A stretch of DNA of 6,202 nucleotides, taken from the NCBI GenBank assembly GCA_012267605.1, contig JAAXGF010000063.1, positions 1 through 6,202 on the forward strand, read 5' to 3'. The stretch is from Alphaproteobacteria bacterium. GTDB lineage: Bacteria; Pseudomonadota; Alphaproteobacteria; JAAXGF01. The position numbers were made by a program, and so were the translations under genes. This document shows, piece after piece, positions 1 to 5,592 of the stretch (position 1 is its first letter; the number at the start of each line of letters is the position of its first letter). The notes beneath the pieces are model-generated. The model saw nothing but the letters and a program-made list of their open reading frames with translations, did not search any database and had not been told where the DNA came from.

Positions 1-6
1 TGAGGC

Positions 7-22
7 ACCTGGGCAGTTACCT
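7..22 (+). repeat. Left copy of a 16-bp terminal inverted repeat
   Basis: ACCTGGGCAGTTACCT lies 6 bp from the left end of the window. Its exact reverse complement lies 7 bp from the right end (6180-6195). There is no match in the flanking bases on either side. Confidence 0.7.
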
Positions 23-45
23 AAAATGCCAGAGAAAACTTCGAT

Positions 46-61
46 TTGGCATGAAACTTGC
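46..61 (+). promoter_or_regulatory. Sigma-54 (RpoN) -24/-12 promoter of the PEP-CTERM gene
   Basis: The sequence TTGGCATGAAACTTGC matches the RpoN consensus TGGCACG-N4-TTGC with one mismatch (T for C in the -24 box) and exact GG-to-GC spacing of 10 nt. Transcription would start near position 73, leaving a leader of about 55 nt before the ATG at 128. It is known that PEP-CTERM genes in exopolysaccharide-forming proteobacteria can be controlled by the PrsK/PrsR two-component system together with RpoN, so the location fits the biology. An activator site would lie at or left of the window edge and cannot be judged. Confidence 0.75.
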
Positions 62-113
62 GTAGGATGTTATCGGTCCAAATGACTATAAACTCACGGG
101 TTTTCAAATTAAT

Positions 114-120
114 AAGGTGG
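114..120 (+). promoter_or_regulatory. Ribosome binding site of the PEP-CTERM gene
   Basis: AAGGTGG, continuing as AGA, lies 7 nt before the ATG at 128. It supports that start over any other in the frame. Confidence 0.7.
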
Positions 121-127
121 AGACGTC

Positions 128-664
128 ATGGGAAAATTGATCTCAACTGTTTTCACGATAGTCGCGCTACTGGCATGGGACCAGGCAGCACGTGCCGCGA
201 TCATGTTCGACTATCAGGGCAACAATTTTACGAATGTGGTCAGTCCTTACTCCACCGGTGATAACGTTTCGGGTTGGATCGAGTTGGCATCGGAGTTACA
301 GGCCAACGCTAACGATCTCACATTAGCCCCAGTCGCCTTTTCCTTCACTGACGGCGTCCAAACTATCACCAACTTAAACGCCCTCATAGCAACATTCAAC
401 GACGTGGACACCGATATCGACGGGTTACCTGTTGAATGGAATATTCAACTATGTATCGACGCGGGTTGCTCGACCAATGCGATTGAGACGATCGACGCCC
501 TCGGTCTCCGGATCGACACGGCTACTAGCGGCGGCGTCACCGTTCTAGTCTCGGACGATCCAGGATCATGGGAATACAAGACAGTCCCTGAGCCAGCCAC
601 TATTAGCTTGGTCGGTATCGGCCTGGCAGGATTAGCGTGCCTTCGGAGACGTAAGCGACAGTAA
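128..664 (+). CDS. PEP-CTERM sorting domain protein (exosortase substrate)
   Basis: A 178-residue exported protein that should be processed by an exosortase (EpsH/XrtA type) and end up at the cell surface or in the extracellular matrix. Residues 1-23 form a signal peptide with a hydrophobic core and an A-R-A cleavage site. The C-terminus is the classic tripartite PEP-CTERM signal: V-P-E-P at 153-156, a hydrophobic helix at about 158-171, and the basic tail L-R-R-R-K-R-Q. The region between (about 24-150) is rich in N, T, D and S, has two cysteines (109, 114), and belongs to no family I recognise; such substrates are usually very divergent. A sigma-54-type promoter and a good ribosome binding site precede it. 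Its last 62 bp are overlapped on the other strand by the reverse transcriptase ORF. No exosortase is in the window, so it must be encoded elsewhere. The PEP-CTERM assignment is firm; the role of the mature part is unknown. Confidence 0.93.
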   Translation: MGKLISTVFTIVALLAWDQAARAAIMFDYQGNNFTNVVSPYSTGDNVSGWIELASELQANANDLTLAPVAFSFTDGVQTITNLNALIATFNDVDTDIDGLPVEWNIQLCIDAGCSTNAIETIDALGLRIDTATSGGVTVLVSDDPGSWEYKTVPEPATISLVGIGLAGLACLRRRKRQ

Positions 665-1475
665 TGAAACATCGCGATGGACGGAAATTGAAACCACCAT
701 CCACCCACCCTAACCATCGCCGAACGTACTCGCCAAACGGGGACGGGTCATCCACTCTACCCCGCTCATGCTCATAAAGCTGGGTCGCACGATCAACGAA
801 TTTCCTGATGGTCTCTTTTGCAGCGGCGATTCCGCTGGGGCTGAACCGATAGCCTAGGAAATCGAAGCCTCGGTCTATTCGCCCAATGAAGGTCTTGCCG
901 GCATGTTTCTCCAATCGCAGCGCAACAAGTACCTGATTGACGATCTTCACTGCGTTGCGTAACCGCCAGCGGGTTGGCGACATGATCAGCCAATCATCCA
1001 TGAATCGCACGTAGAATAACCCAAGTTTGGCCATCGCATCGTCGAGAGCCTTGAGGAAGAACGCGCCAATCAGAGGGCTGAGCGGACAGCCCAGTGATAT
1101 TCCACGTTCGTATTCCCAGAACATGCCACCGCGATCGGCTCGACGGCGCAGGTATTGGCCGAGAAGGTTTAAGACGGGCCGTTCATTGATGTACGACGCG
1201 AGCTGGTCCAACAGAATGAAATGGTCAATCGAGGCGTAATAGGATTTTACGTCGGTTCTGAATACGAACCGGTTGTCGGTCAGGTGACTGGCAACTTCCC
1301 TCACCGCCGCCTTGCCGCCACCGTGGCCCTTTACGTGGGTACATCGTGGTGAGATTGGCAAGCGCTTCGCGAGAACCATGGCCATCGCCTTGAGCATCAG
1401 GGAATCCCGCGCTGGCTTTCTGCCATGACCAATTACCACTTTTTTGTCATGCTTGCGCTTGATGCAAGCATCCAT
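603..1475 (-). CDS. Solitary reverse transcriptase (group II intron/retron-like, FMDD)
   Basis: An RNA-directed DNA polymerase of 290 residues. Visible blocks: RT2-like A-R-D-S-L-M-L-K-A at 22-30; T-H-V-K-G-H-G-G-G-K at 46-55; motif A F-R-T-D-V-K-S-Y-Y at 72-80 with catalytic D75; motif B R-G-I-S-L-G-C-P-L-S-P at 124-134; motif C Y-V-R-F-M-D-D at 155-161 with catalytic D160 and D161; K-T-F-I-G-R-I at 194-200; F-D-F-L-G-Y-R-F at 204-211. A short thumb ends at Y-V-R-R-W-L-G-W-V at 250-258. No maturase X domain, HNH endonuclease or intron RNA is apparent. Only about 20 residues precede the RT2-like block, fewer than in most relatives, and an in-frame stop at 1494-1496 bars extension, so the N-terminus may be lost. 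The ribosome binding site is weak (GGAG, 12 nt upstream). Residues after about 262 look non-homologous, and the last 20 are antisense to the PEP-CTERM gene. The catalytic core is intact. RT identity is secure; subclass and function are not. Confidence 0.88.
   Translation of the reverse strand: MDACIKRKHDKKVVIGHGRKPARDSLMLKAMAMVLAKRLPISPRCTHVKGHGGGKAAVREVASHLTDNRFVFRTDVKSYYASIDHFILLDQLASYINERPVLNLLGQYLRRRADRGGMFWEYERGISLGCPLSPLIGAFFLKALDDAMAKLGLFYVRFMDDWLIMSPTRWRLRNAVKIVNQVLVALRLEKHAGKTFIGRIDRGFDFLGYRFSPSGIAAAKETIRKFVDRATQLYEHERGRVDDPSPFGEYVRRWLGWVDGGFNFRPSRCFITVAYVSEGTLILPGRYRPS
1449..1471. repeat. 8-bp inverted repeat at the 5' end of the RT ORF
   Basis: ATGCTTGC and GCAAGCAT are perfect 8-bp arms around the 7-nt loop GCTTGAT. 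They lie in codons 2-9 of the reverse transcriptase ORF as called. If translation really starts further in, this would be a hairpin in the RT leader. No T-run follows in either direction, so it is not an intrinsic terminator. Confidence 0.5.
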
Positions 1476-1495
1476 CGTTATGTCATGCTCCGATC

Positions 1496-1783
1496 ATGGC
1501 CTACTACGTATACATTTTGGCGAGCCAGAGAAATGGCACGCTCTATACGGGCGTAACCAACGACCTAATACGCCGCGTTCACGAACACAAGGAGGGGTTG
1601 GTTGAAGGTTTCTCGAAGCGCTATGGCGTGAAGACGCTCGTTTATTTCGAACCCCACGACGACATCGAACACGCGATTCAGCGCGAGAAGAATTTAAAGC
1701 GTTGGAAACGCGCCTGGAAGGTCGCGTTGATCGAGCGTGAGAATCCGTATTGGAGCGACTTATACCCGGGCCTGTGCGGCTGA
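1496..1783 (+). CDS. GIY-YIG nuclease-domain small protein (UPF0213/YhbQ-like)
   Basis: A complete 95-residue single-domain protein of the GIY-YIG superfamily. The degenerate GIY block is V-Y-I at 5-7 and the YIG block is Y-T-G at 17-19, within G-T-L-Y-T-G-V-T-N-D. These are followed by L-I-R-R-V-H-E-H-K with the conserved Arg and His (25-32), Y-F-E at 50-52, A-I-Q-R-E-K-N-L-K-R-W at 60-70, and the family's C-terminal N-P-Y-W-S-D-L-Y at 83-90. Length and ends match the family norm, so the gene looks intact. Proteins of this group are predicted DNA nucleases; most are uncharacterised, though some relatives act in DNA repair. There is no clear Shine-Dalgarno sequence before the ATG. Its start is only 20 bp from the start of the divergent reverse transcriptase ORF, so their promoters must overlap or lie inside each other's coding region. 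A perfect hairpin begins 8 bp after the stop. Confidence 0.9.
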   Translation: MAYYVYILASQRNGTLYTGVTNDLIRRVHEHKEGLVEGFSKRYGVKTLVYFEPHDDIEHAIQREKNLKRWKRAWKVALIERENPYWSDLYPGLCG

Positions 1784-1790
1784 ATGGTGG

Positions 1791-1813
1791 ATCGTCGTGT
1801 CAGGCACGACGAT
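1791..1813 (+). terminator. Hairpin after the GIY-YIG gene, candidate transcript end
   Basis: ATCGTCGTG and CACGACGAT pair perfectly over 9 bp around the loop TCAGG, starting 8 nt after the stop codon. The structure and position fit a 3' stabilising or terminating hairpin. No U-run follows (the next bases are GACAAGGAGG), so it is not a classical intrinsic terminator. Confidence 0.45.
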
Positions 1814-1846
1814 GACAAGGAGGAGAGAGCACGCGGATGATGCGAG

Positions 1847-1900
1847 GGAGGAGGAACCACGATGCCGATTGTTCACCGTGATTGCCGTTCCCGCCAATAA
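1847..1900 (+). other. Strong Shine-Dalgarno with a 12-codon ORF (possible leader peptide or gene remnant)
   Basis: GGAGGAGGAA ends 5 nt before an ATG at 1862, which opens a 12-codon reading frame (M-P-I-V-H-R-D-C-R-S-R-Q) closed by TAA at 1898-1900. The ribosome binding site is the best in the window, which is odd for so short a frame. It could be a leader peptide, the start of a decayed gene, or chance in a purine-rich stretch. I do not recognise the peptide. Confidence 0.2.
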
Positions 1901-2112
1901 ATTTTACCTAGATTTCTGCACTCGGAGAGTCCGGTTGGGGTCAACTGCGGCGGTGGCTAGCTGATTGCGATTTCGTCTGCTTTCCGATCTAGGAGCGGAC
2001 GAGACGATAACCCGATCGCACAATCTTCAGGATCGCCTCCCATGGCGGTATTGGCGGGCCTCAGAAAATCGAACACAGATTTTGCAGGCACCGCCACTCC
2101 GCAAACGTTCGC

Positions 2113-2799
2113 CTACGACCGGAACAATCGGGTGTATTGGGTTTCGTGTTTCATGGCGCATAGATCGACAGCGATCGCCGATGCGCCGAGGTCATTAGGG
2201 TCAGCGCCCAACGCCGTTTCGGCTACCCGGGAAACGGTCGGCAAGAGCGCCGAAGTGATTCGCTGGCCGTCGGTTTGTCCCAAGGGAATTAGACGCACGC
2301 CGGCCGAGACCAGGTTCGCGGCAAAAGCCTGAAGGTAGAGCGGCAGAAGTAATTCCAGCGCGATTCCGTGAGCTGCGGCGGCGACGCCCACGGCGACGGG
2401 AAGTGCCAGGGATATGCCGCTGCGTGCCATGTCTGCGTCGAATTCGTCGAGACCCGGGCGCGGCCACGCAGCGCGCACCGTGTCCAAAAATGCCTGCCCT
2501 TGGTTCGCGTTTTCGTGCATGAGTTCCGCCGAGCCGCGGAGGCTGGAGGCCAACTCCGCCATGTCGCGCAATGCGGCACCATCGCCTTCCTTCGCGGCGC
2601 GCCAAACCGCCGCCATGATAATCGCGTCGGCGCGGCCCGCACCGTAATCGAGGATGCCTTCGATCCAACGCCGCAAGCTCTCGCGGTCGCCAACGACACC
2701 CGCTTCGTGGGCGAATTCGAGCCCGTGGGAATAACTAAACGCGCCGATGGGAAACGCCGGCGACAGCCAAGCGTGGAGGGTCAGGTGTTCGTCCGTCAT
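2113..2799 (-). CDS. ureF: Urease accessory protein UreF
   Basis: UreF is the accessory protein that, with UreD and the GTPase UreG, docks on apo-urease and gates nickel delivery and lysine carbamylation during active-site assembly in the cytoplasm. The 228 residues have normal family length and both diagnostic ends. The N-terminal block is L-S-P-A-F-P-I-G-A-F-S-Y-S-H-G-L-E at 12-28. The mid-protein block is A-N-L-V-S-A-G-V-R-L-I-P-L-G-Q-T-D-G-Q at 161-179. The C-terminal tail M-K-H-E-T-Q-Y-T-R-L-F-R-S at 216-228 matches the segment known to be important for UreD and UreG contacts. The all-helical, alanine-rich middle fits. The ATG start puts the conserved block at the usual distance from the N-terminus, but there is no good Shine-Dalgarno sequence, so translation may be coupled to ureD, 54 bp upstream and in the same frame. 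No ureG follows. Confidence 0.95.
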   Translation of the reverse strand: MTDEHLTLHAWLSPAFPIGAFSYSHGLEFAHEAGVVGDRESLRRWIEGILDYGAGRADAIIMAAVWRAAKEGDGAALRDMAELASSLRGSAELMHENANQGQAFLDTVRAAWPRPGLDEFDADMARSGISLALPVAVGVAAAAHGIALELLLPLYLQAFAANLVSAGVRLIPLGQTDGQRITSALLPTVSRVAETALGADPNDLGASAIAVDLCAMKHETQYTRLFRS

Positions 2800-2837
2800 C
2801 GTATTCGCCGAGGTCCCATGCTGGTGGCCAATCCATA

Positions 2838-2874
2838 TGTGCCGAATAGAGGGCTAAATGTGCCAAATAGAGGG
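2838..2874. repeat. 21-bp-period tandem repeat across the ureD stop
   Basis: Two 16-bp copies, TGTGCCGAATAGAGGG (2838-2853) and TGTGCCAAATAGAGGG (2859-2874), differ at one base and recur with a 21-bp period, exactly seven codons. On the coding strand the copies read P-S-I-W-H-I, then the TAG stop of ureD, then P-S-I-R-H-I. The repeat is probably a local tandem duplication of the end of ureD. Confidence 0.85.
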
Positions 2875-3708
2875 CGGGTTGGCCGAATCCTCGCCGATCT
2901 CCCGGCAAAACCCGCACCAAAAATTGCCGAATGAACGGCGAAGCGCCGCGGCGTCCCTCGCCATCCATCGAATCAACAACAGCCCGTCGAAGGCGGTCGC
3001 GGCGGCTGTAACCTCACCGTCACCGAGAATTTCGCGGGCCTGGCTGAGGTGGTCTGCCGCGTCCTTTGCCACATACACGCAGCTGGCCATAGCCCTCGCT
3101 TCGTCCAATGTGGCCGGGTGAGCCAGGGTTGCCGCAAGGTCGCCATCCATATGAAACGCGTCAGCCCAAACCAAGCGTCCGGCCACGCGGATCCGCCAAT
3201 CGTCGTGAAACAAACCCCGCCCCAATTCCTCACCCATGGCCGTGCGACCGAACATGACGATTTCCCCGGCTAGCATGCGGGCGTCGGGCGCCAAATGATA
3301 CTGGGACATCCGACGCAACCGGCATCCGTCGAACAGGATGGTGCCTTGGGGAAGCCAATAGAGCGCGGCATCCTCACCCACGTGAATATCGGTATCAACC
3401 CGAGTTTCGGCCCCCGCCGTGCGGTAGATTTTTTCCGCGGCCTGGGCGGTGAAAAGCATCTTTGCACCCTCTTCCAGCTTTACCGAAACCGCGTATTGGT
3501 CGCCCCCCACCATGCCCCCCGACACGTTGCCAAGCACCGCCGCGAAAGCGCTGCGCCGCGATGGGTGGGGAAAGAACAGCCGTAAAGGTTGCCGGTGAAA
3601 GAGATGCGAGAGCTTGGCCGTTTCACCTCCGCGCGCGTCTCCCGCCGTGACAACCAGTTCGGCCCGTCCGTTTACTCGCGTGGTTTGATTTCGGATTGGT
3701 GTGTGCAA
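2854..3708 (-). CDS. ureD: Urease accessory protein UreD (UreH)
   Basis: UreD is the scaffold that binds apo-urease first and recruits UreF and UreG for nickel insertion. The 284 residues have the usual size. Recognisable blocks are N-V-S-G-G-M-V-G-G-D at 61-70, Q-A-A-E-K-I-Y-R-T at 89-97, L-Y-W-L-P-Q-G-T-I-L-F-D-G at 116-128, G-E-I-V-M-F-G-R-T-A-M-G-E at 148-160, and the C-terminal L-L-I-R-W-M-A-R-D-A-A-A-L-R-R at 243-257. In many homologues the residue after L-P-Q is Glu where this protein has Gly122, a possible divergence to examine. The start codon is TTG at 3706-3708; the frame is open back to a TGA at 3742-3744 but has no ATG or GTG there. AAGAGA a few bases upstream is a poor but possible ribosome binding site. 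The gene is directly upstream of ureF, whereas in the common order ureDABCEFG the structural genes and ureE lie between. It is divergent from the hydrolase gene. Confidence 0.93.
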   Translation of the reverse strand: MHTPIRNQTTRVNGRAELVVTAGDARGGETAKLSHLFHRQPLRLFFPHPSRRSAFAAVLGNVSGGMVGGDQYAVSVKLEEGAKMLFTAQAAEKIYRTAGAETRVDTDIHVGEDAALYWLPQGTILFDGCRLRRMSQYHLAPDARMLAGEIVMFGRTAMGEELGRGLFHDDWRIRVAGRLVWADAFHMDGDLAATLAHPATLDEARAMASCVYVAKDAADHLSQAREILGDGEVTAAATAFDGLLLIRWMARDAAALRRSFGNFWCGFCREIGEDSANPPSIWHI

Positions 3709-3858
3709 AACGGTTCTCTTGGCGTGGATGGGGTTTGTCGTTCACCGCGCTGATTACAAATACAATGCTGATTCACCTTAGGAAACCTCCAACCCGTTGC
3801 GTTACTTGGCCGGGCGGCGGCAGTATGGATCCGATTTCGACCGGGGTCACGGCAGGAT
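3709..3858. promoter_or_regulatory. Divergent intergenic region, ureD / hydrolase
   Basis: These 150 bp separate the ureD start (minus) from the hydrolase start (plus) and must carry both promoters. An AT-rich island at 3752-3766 contains TACAAT at 3761-3766, a fair plus-strand -10 hexamer. The only -35-like sequence is TTGTCG at 3735-3740, with a poor 20-bp spacing. On the minus strand no convincing hexamer pair stands out. No NtrC or RpoN site is evident, though urease genes are often nitrogen-regulated. Confidence 0.3.
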
Positions 3859-5433
3859 ATGATGACCGCTAAGCGCCTAGGTTGGGTGGTTGCCGCCTCG
3901 CTTTTGCTGGCCGCTGAAGCGTCGGCCGCACATGCTGACTCCGCAGCCGCAGCGGAGACATTTGTTGCCGAGCCCTGCTGGTTCCGGGTCAGCCGGGCGC
4001 GAAACGCGGTGTGCGGCAAACTTACCGTGCCGGAACGGCGAATTCGCCCGACCGGGCGGCAGCTTCGCCTACCCGTCGTAATATTCAAACACGCGGAAAC
4101 GGTCGCGGCACGCGAGCCGATCGTTTTTCTCACCGGCGGGCCAGGCCAGCCAAGCTACATTGCCGACCAGTCTCAAATCGACGGGTGGTGGGAGTGGATC
4201 AATTACCTGCCCCAGGGACACGACCTCATCGTCTTTGACCAGCGTGGCACCGGACGTGCGGAGCCGCGCCTGGATTGTCCCAAGCTCGCTGATCCGCGCA
4301 TCTGGGCTGGAGCGGCGGAATCAATTGATGATGTCGGCACAACGCCCACAGCTCTGCAGGATGCAGCCGCCGCTTGCCGTGATCACCTTGTCGGTCAAGG
4401 CCATACCCTTTCGGCGTTCAATAGTTTTGAGAGTGCCGCCGACGTGGCCGCGCTCAAGCGTGCTTTGAATCTCCGCCACTGGAGCTTGTTCGGCGTATCC
4501 TATGGCACGCGGTTGGCGCTCACGGTTATGCGTTATTATCCCGAAGGCGTTCGTGCGGCCATTCTTGATTCGGTGTTTCCACCCGATGCGTTCGATGTGG
4601 TCTCGTTACCACAACAATTCGACCGCGCATTGACGCTTTTGTTCGACCAATGCCTGGCCCAGCCCCGTTGCGCCGAAGCCTACCCGGAAGTGGCGGGCCG
4701 GTTCAAAGCAGCACTTCGTCGCTTAGAATCAGACCCGGTCACGCTGAATACGAAAAAGACCGACCATTGGCCGGCGCTCTTTGTCCGTGTCGACAATACA
4801 ATGTTTCTGGACTTGGTTTTCGCAGCCCTGCGCGACGCGGAACTTGTCGAAATCCTACCCGAATTAATCACCCAGACAGGTAACGGAGACTACGGTCCTT
4901 TGACGGATCTCACACAGGAAATTTACATGGATGAATCCTATTTGGATTTTGCCGACGGCATGTCCCTGTCGGTAACCTGTCACGACGAGTTTCCATTCGA
5001 GAATTCGGCAGCGATCAAAGCTGCCGCAGCTCGCTATCCGCTATTGGCCGGATGGCTAATGCAGCACTGGTCACTAACGCTCTGCCCGCTATGGCCGGCC
5101 GGGCGGGCGGCCCCAATCGAAAACACGCCTGTTACCAGCGATATCCCCACGTTATTGCTCACTGGCGCCTACGATCCTATTACGCCGCCCACCCTCGCGC
5201 ATAGATCCGCGGAAGCCTTACCGTTTGCCCACGTCGTCACCTTTCCAGGAACTGGTCACGGCGTCTTCGATAGTCACCGTTGCGCAGAGGAGGTCGTTAA
5301 AGCCTTCCTTGAAAGTCCCCATCGCCGGCCGTCACCAGATTGCTTGTCTCGCCTGCGTCCACCGGATTTCGATGTGAACAGTCAACCGACGAAATGGCGA
5401 CCACGCCACCGGCCACCGCCCCACTGGCGCTGA
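3859..5433 (+). CDS. Secreted alpha/beta-hydrolase, TAP-like peptidase family (S33)
   Basis: A 524-residue exported hydrolase resembling tripeptidyl/prolyl aminopeptidase-type enzymes of the Streptomyces SlpD/SlpE group, which remove N-terminal peptides. Residues 1-26 form a signal peptide ending A-H-A. The core shows the oxyanion motif G-G-P-G at 93-96, F-D-Q-R-G-T-G at 126-132, nucleophile elbow G-V-S-Y-G with Ser214, acid Asp439 in L-T-G-A-Y-D-P-I-T-P-P, and His467 in G-T-G-H-G-V. The part after about 400 corresponds to the TAP-like C-terminal domain (Abhydrolase_4), and 240-400 is the cap. Several cysteines (40, 52, 140, 173, 265, 271, 374, 409, 475, 495) suggest disulfides and a periplasmic or extracellular site. 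Two ATGs are adjacent; AGG at 3854-3856 is better spaced for the second (3862). The last 20 or so residues are a Pro/Arg/His-rich tail outside the fold. Substrate cannot be told; an esterase is possible. No link to the urease genes is evident. Confidence 0.9.
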   Translation: MMTAKRLGWVVAASLLLAAEASAAHADSAAAAETFVAEPCWFRVSRARNAVCGKLTVPERRIRPTGRQLRLPVVIFKHAETVAAREPIVFLTGGPGQPSYIADQSQIDGWWEWINYLPQGHDLIVFDQRGTGRAEPRLDCPKLADPRIWAGAAESIDDVGTTPTALQDAAAACRDHLVGQGHTLSAFNSFESAADVAALKRALNLRHWSLFGVSYGTRLALTVMRYYPEGVRAAILDSVFPPDAFDVVSLPQQFDRALTLLFDQCLAQPRCAEAYPEVAGRFKAALRRLESDPVTLNTKKTDHWPALFVRVDNTMFLDLVFAALRDAELVEILPELITQTGNGDYGPLTDLTQEIYMDESYLDFADGMSLSVTCHDEFPFENSAAIKAAAARYPLLAGWLMQHWSLTLCPLWPAGRAAPIENTPVTSDIPTLLLTGAYDPITPPTLAHRSAEALPFAHVVTFPGTGHGVFDSHRCAEEVVKAFLESPHRRPSPDCLSRLRPPDFDVNSQPTKWRPRHRPPPHWR

Positions 5434-5478
5434 CGACTTTCGATTCAGCGCAAGCGGCGTTCCGCGTTAAATTTGTAC
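5434..5478. other. Short convergent spacer, no clear terminator
   Basis: This spacer lies between the hydrolase stop and the in-frame end of the PilZ fragment. Only a weak 4-bp hairpin (GCGG at 5454-5457, CCGC at 5462-5465) followed by TTAAATTT is present, too weak to call a terminator with confidence. Confidence 0.25.
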
Positions 5479-5592
5479 TTAGGCGGCGACCTTGATGGAA
5501 ATGGCCTCGACAAACGTGCGGAGTTGATCGGAGGCCTCGGCACAGCAAAATCGGAGGCTCGTCATGCCCTTCCCGATATCCACCACCGCCGC
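5479..5592 (-). pseudogene. In-frame remainder of the PilZ domain after a premature stop
   Basis: Directly after the TAA at 5593-5595 the same frame stays open for 37 codons and ends at a second TAA (5479-5481). It reads A-A-V-V-D-I-G-K-G-M-T-S-L-R-F-C-C-A, then a helix-like segment D-Q-L-R-T-F-V-E-A-I. This is the pattern of the last PilZ beta strands (x-V-V-x-I-x-x-x-x-x-L-R-F) and its closing helix, so it is the missing end of the upstream protein. A separate 28-codon ORF starting at the internal ATG (GGGAAGG lies just before it) is possible but less likely, since it would begin inside a beta barrel. Confidence 0.65.

Larger units (their letters stand above)
1784..2112. other. 329-bp region without a convincing gene
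   Basis: Between the GIY-YIG gene and the end of ureF I find no ORF with recognisable protein character on either strand, no tRNA-like fold and no IS ends. It holds the 9-bp hairpin at 1791-1813, a purine-rich stretch at 1817-1856 with two Shine-Dalgarno-like cores, and an imperfect 8-bp inverted repeat (1973-1980 with 1995-2002, one G-T pair). This is where ureG would follow ureF in a standard urease operon, and it is not there. Confidence 0.5.

Noticed and set aside
670..679. Ten-bp perfect palindrome CATCGCGATG just after the PEP-CTERM stop
   Set aside because: Several 10-bp palindromes are expected by chance in 6 kb; there is no loop or T-run to make it a terminator.
128..1475. A diversity-generating retroelement, with the PEP-CTERM protein as target of the nearby RT
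   Set aside because: Motif B of the RT ends in S-P rather than the S-Q of DGR reverse transcriptases. I saw no template/variable repeat pair with adenine-biased differences, no Avd gene and no C-type lectin fold in the PEP-CTERM protein.
603..1475. A retron or complete group II intron
   Set aside because: No maturase or endonuclease domain follows the RT, the retron-specific N-A-x-x-H and V-T-G motifs are not visible, and I could not identify intron domain V or paired msr/msd repeats in the flanks.
1973..2002. Imperfect inverted repeat between the GIY-YIG gene and ureF as a ureF terminator
   Set aside because: It has a G-T pair, a 14-nt loop and no T-run, and is over 100 bp beyond the ureF stop.
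2201..2934. Several long open frames opposite or out of frame with ureF and ureD
   Set aside because: Their products are Arg/Pro/Ala-rich without domain character and lie over two clearly recognised genes; they are shadows of GC-rich coding sequence.
3672..4133. A 153-codon minus-strand frame over the ureD/hydrolase intergenic region
   Set aside because: It overlaps the starts of two well-supported genes in other frames and its translation is low-complexity with no recognisable motif.
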